Shown: piece by piece, positions 59,133-59,905 of the stretch | How positions within the stretch are numbered: the stretch's first letter is position 1 | Layout: every line of letters begins with the position of its first letter | NCBI RefSeq assembly: GCF_009466385.1 | Contig: NZ_WIAQ01000012.1 | Coordinates: 1 to 59,905, forward strand | Length of the DNA stretch: 59,905 nucleotides | Direction: 5' to 3' | Source of the DNA: Peribacillus tepidiphilus | GTDB taxonomy: Bacteria > Bacillota > Bacilli > Bacillales > DSM-1321 | Translations under genes and position numbers: made by a program | Notes under the pieces: model-generated | What the model saw: only the letters and a program-made list of their open reading frames with translations | Database searches by the model: none | What the model was told of the DNA's origin: nothing

Positions 59133-59161
59133 ATTATATGAGATGAATTCCTATATTGCAA
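59133..59161 (-). promoter_or_regulatory. Sigma-A promoter of the ctsR operon
   Basis: TTGCAA (59156-59161), a 17-bp spacer and TATAAT (59133-59138) on the minus strand. Confidence 0.88.
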
Positions 59162-59270
59162 CTAAGTTGCTCTCCTTATCATTTTGTCCAGAAAATCTGT
59201 AATTTTACGAAGTTATTTTCTTTTTCTTTATTTGTTTGTTTTGATCAAAATAAACCTGTTAAACCCAGTT

Positions 59271-59327
59271 ACAAAGAAAAGCGAAAAAGCCGCATAAATT
59301 TTATGAATACGGTTCTTCGCTTCTCGA
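59271..59327 (-). terminator. Terminator-like hairpin after the phosphatase-like remnant
   Basis: On the minus strand AGAAGCGAA-GAACCGTA and its imperfect partner TGCGGCTTTTTCGCTTTTCT form a long stem ending in TTTG. It begins one base after the remnant's stop codon, as a gene's own terminator would. Confidence 0.5.
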
Positions 59328-59480
59328 CTATTTAATATTGGCAATAACCATTGAAATGTCATCCTGATAGGGTCCGTAGGTTTCTTCAAAAAAAGAAATA
59401 AATCGTTGAATCCACTTCGAACTGTCTGCTTCTCAGATTGAACATAATTTTTCATATTACCGAATATCAACTCTCTTTTA
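59328..59480 (-). pseudogene. Frameshifted C-terminal remnant resembling a SpoIIE/PP2C-type phosphatase
   Basis: Translating the minus strand upstream of the TAG at 59328-59330 gives KWIQRFISFFEETYGPYQDD followed by ISMVIANIK. The pattern GPYQDD-I-S-M-V-I resembles the conserved end of SpoIIE-type PP2C phosphatases (DD-[IM]-[ST]-x-[VL]-V). The frame is closed by TGA at about 59434. Just upstream, another frame reads RELIFGNMKNYVQSEK, so a single frameshift would join the two into one tail of about 50 residues. No N-terminal or catalytic part is present. A terminator-like hairpin follows. The assignment comes from pattern memory only. Confidence 0.35.
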
Positions 59481-59708
59481 GCAAATCTCATTTTGATACT
59501 ATCAGAAATTTACCATTAATAGTTTGTATAAATTAGAAACAATTTTCTATTGAGAATTGGATTCTTGTTAATGGAGAGAGAAAAGTTGGGGTAATTTTAA
59601 GTAAATGTGAAAAATTAGTTGAATTAATGAGGTAACAGTTCATAGCCGTGGATAAAGCTTTCAAATTCCTATGATCATACACTCTATAATATCGTGCCTT
59701 TTTTCCAA
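59481..59708. other. Gene-free spacer between 5S rRNA terminator and the remnant
   Basis: AT-rich sequence with no tRNA, no promoter that I trust and no coding frame that does not run into the 5S gene. It may hold further eroded sequence of the same lost gene. Confidence 0.5.
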
Positions 59709-59737
59709 CAAAAAAGACCAGCATTATCAGCTGATCT
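59709..59737 (-). terminator. Terminator of the upstream rRNA operon
   Basis: AGATCAGC and GCTGGTCT pair (with one G-T pair) around a seven-base loop, followed by TTTTTTG on the minus strand, directly after 5S. Confidence 0.9.
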
Positions 59738-59742
59738 TCTCT

Positions 59743-59859
<117 letters not shown>

Positions 59860-59905
59860 CCATGTATTTTAGAGACAAATGTTATTATAATACTTTTTCT
59901 CAAAA
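59860..59905 (-). other. 23S-5S intergenic spacer (partial)
   Basis: Short AT-rich spacer expected between 23S and 5S genes. It contains no tRNA in the part visible here. Confidence 0.7.

Noticed and set aside
59228-59491. 87-codon minus-strand frame as an intact small gene
   Set aside because: Only its first part reads well; after one frameshift another frame continues with phosphatase-like sequence, and the original frame runs across the terminator-like hairpin. Better seen as a remnant.

Overview
The window comes from a low-GC Gram-positive, endospore-forming member of the Bacillaceae. It carries spore genes (pdaB, gerD, cwlD, sigH), the clpC heat-shock operon with a CtsR operator, TTG and GTG starts with strong GGAGG ribosome binding sites, and protein sequences very close to Bacillus subtilis. 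Gene order matches the origin-proximal ribosomal supercluster of B. subtilis, shown here on the reverse strand: all genes except pdaB, gerD and one doubtful mini-ORF are on the minus strand. I cannot name the species from this sequence.

Layout in the direction of transcription (right to left). The right edge has the 5S rRNA and terminator of one rRNA operon. After a 650-base gap, which holds a decayed phosphatase-like remnant, comes the stress block ctsR-mcsA-mcsB-clpC, then radA-disA, then yacL-ispD-ispF-gltX. A cysteine T-box leads into cysE-cysS-mrnC-rlmB-rae1. Next are sigH and rpmGB-secE, nusG, rplK-rplA, rplJ-rplL behind an L10 leader, an rsmC-like methyltransferase and rpoB-rpoC. The str block rplGB-rpsL-rpsG-fusA-tuf follows, then the S10-spc-alpha block from rpsJ to rplQ, with secY, adk, map, infA and rpoA inside it. 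After a structured, uncharacterised leader come ecfA1-ecfA2-ecfT-truA, then rplM-rpsI behind an L13 leader. The cluster ends with ybaK, cwlD, salA, gerD (plus strand), kbaA, pdaB (plus strand), an 80-residue orphan, and the tandem-promoter region and 5' end of a second rRNA operon.

The block is the translation and transcription core: most large- and small-subunit proteins, RNA polymerase alpha, beta and beta', both elongation factors, IF-1, NusG, the Sec channel, and rRNA/tRNA maturation enzymes. Accessory genes cover protein quality control (ClpC, arginine kinase McsB), DNA integrity signalling (RadA, DisA), isoprenoid and cysteine supply, ECF vitamin transport, and sporulation and germination.

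Most of what is interesting lies between genes: ten or more readable sigma-A promoters with 17-18 bp spacers, many intrinsic terminators, three known leader classes (T-box, L10, L13), and several structured spacers I could not assign. The best novelty candidates are the approximately 105-base closed RNA structure upstream of ecfA1, a hairpin between the Shine-Dalgarno and start of nusG, terminator-like hairpins inside the str operon, and the frameshifted phosphatase-like relic upstream of ctsR. I found no CRISPR array, prophage, insertion sequence, tRNA gene or dedicated defence system.
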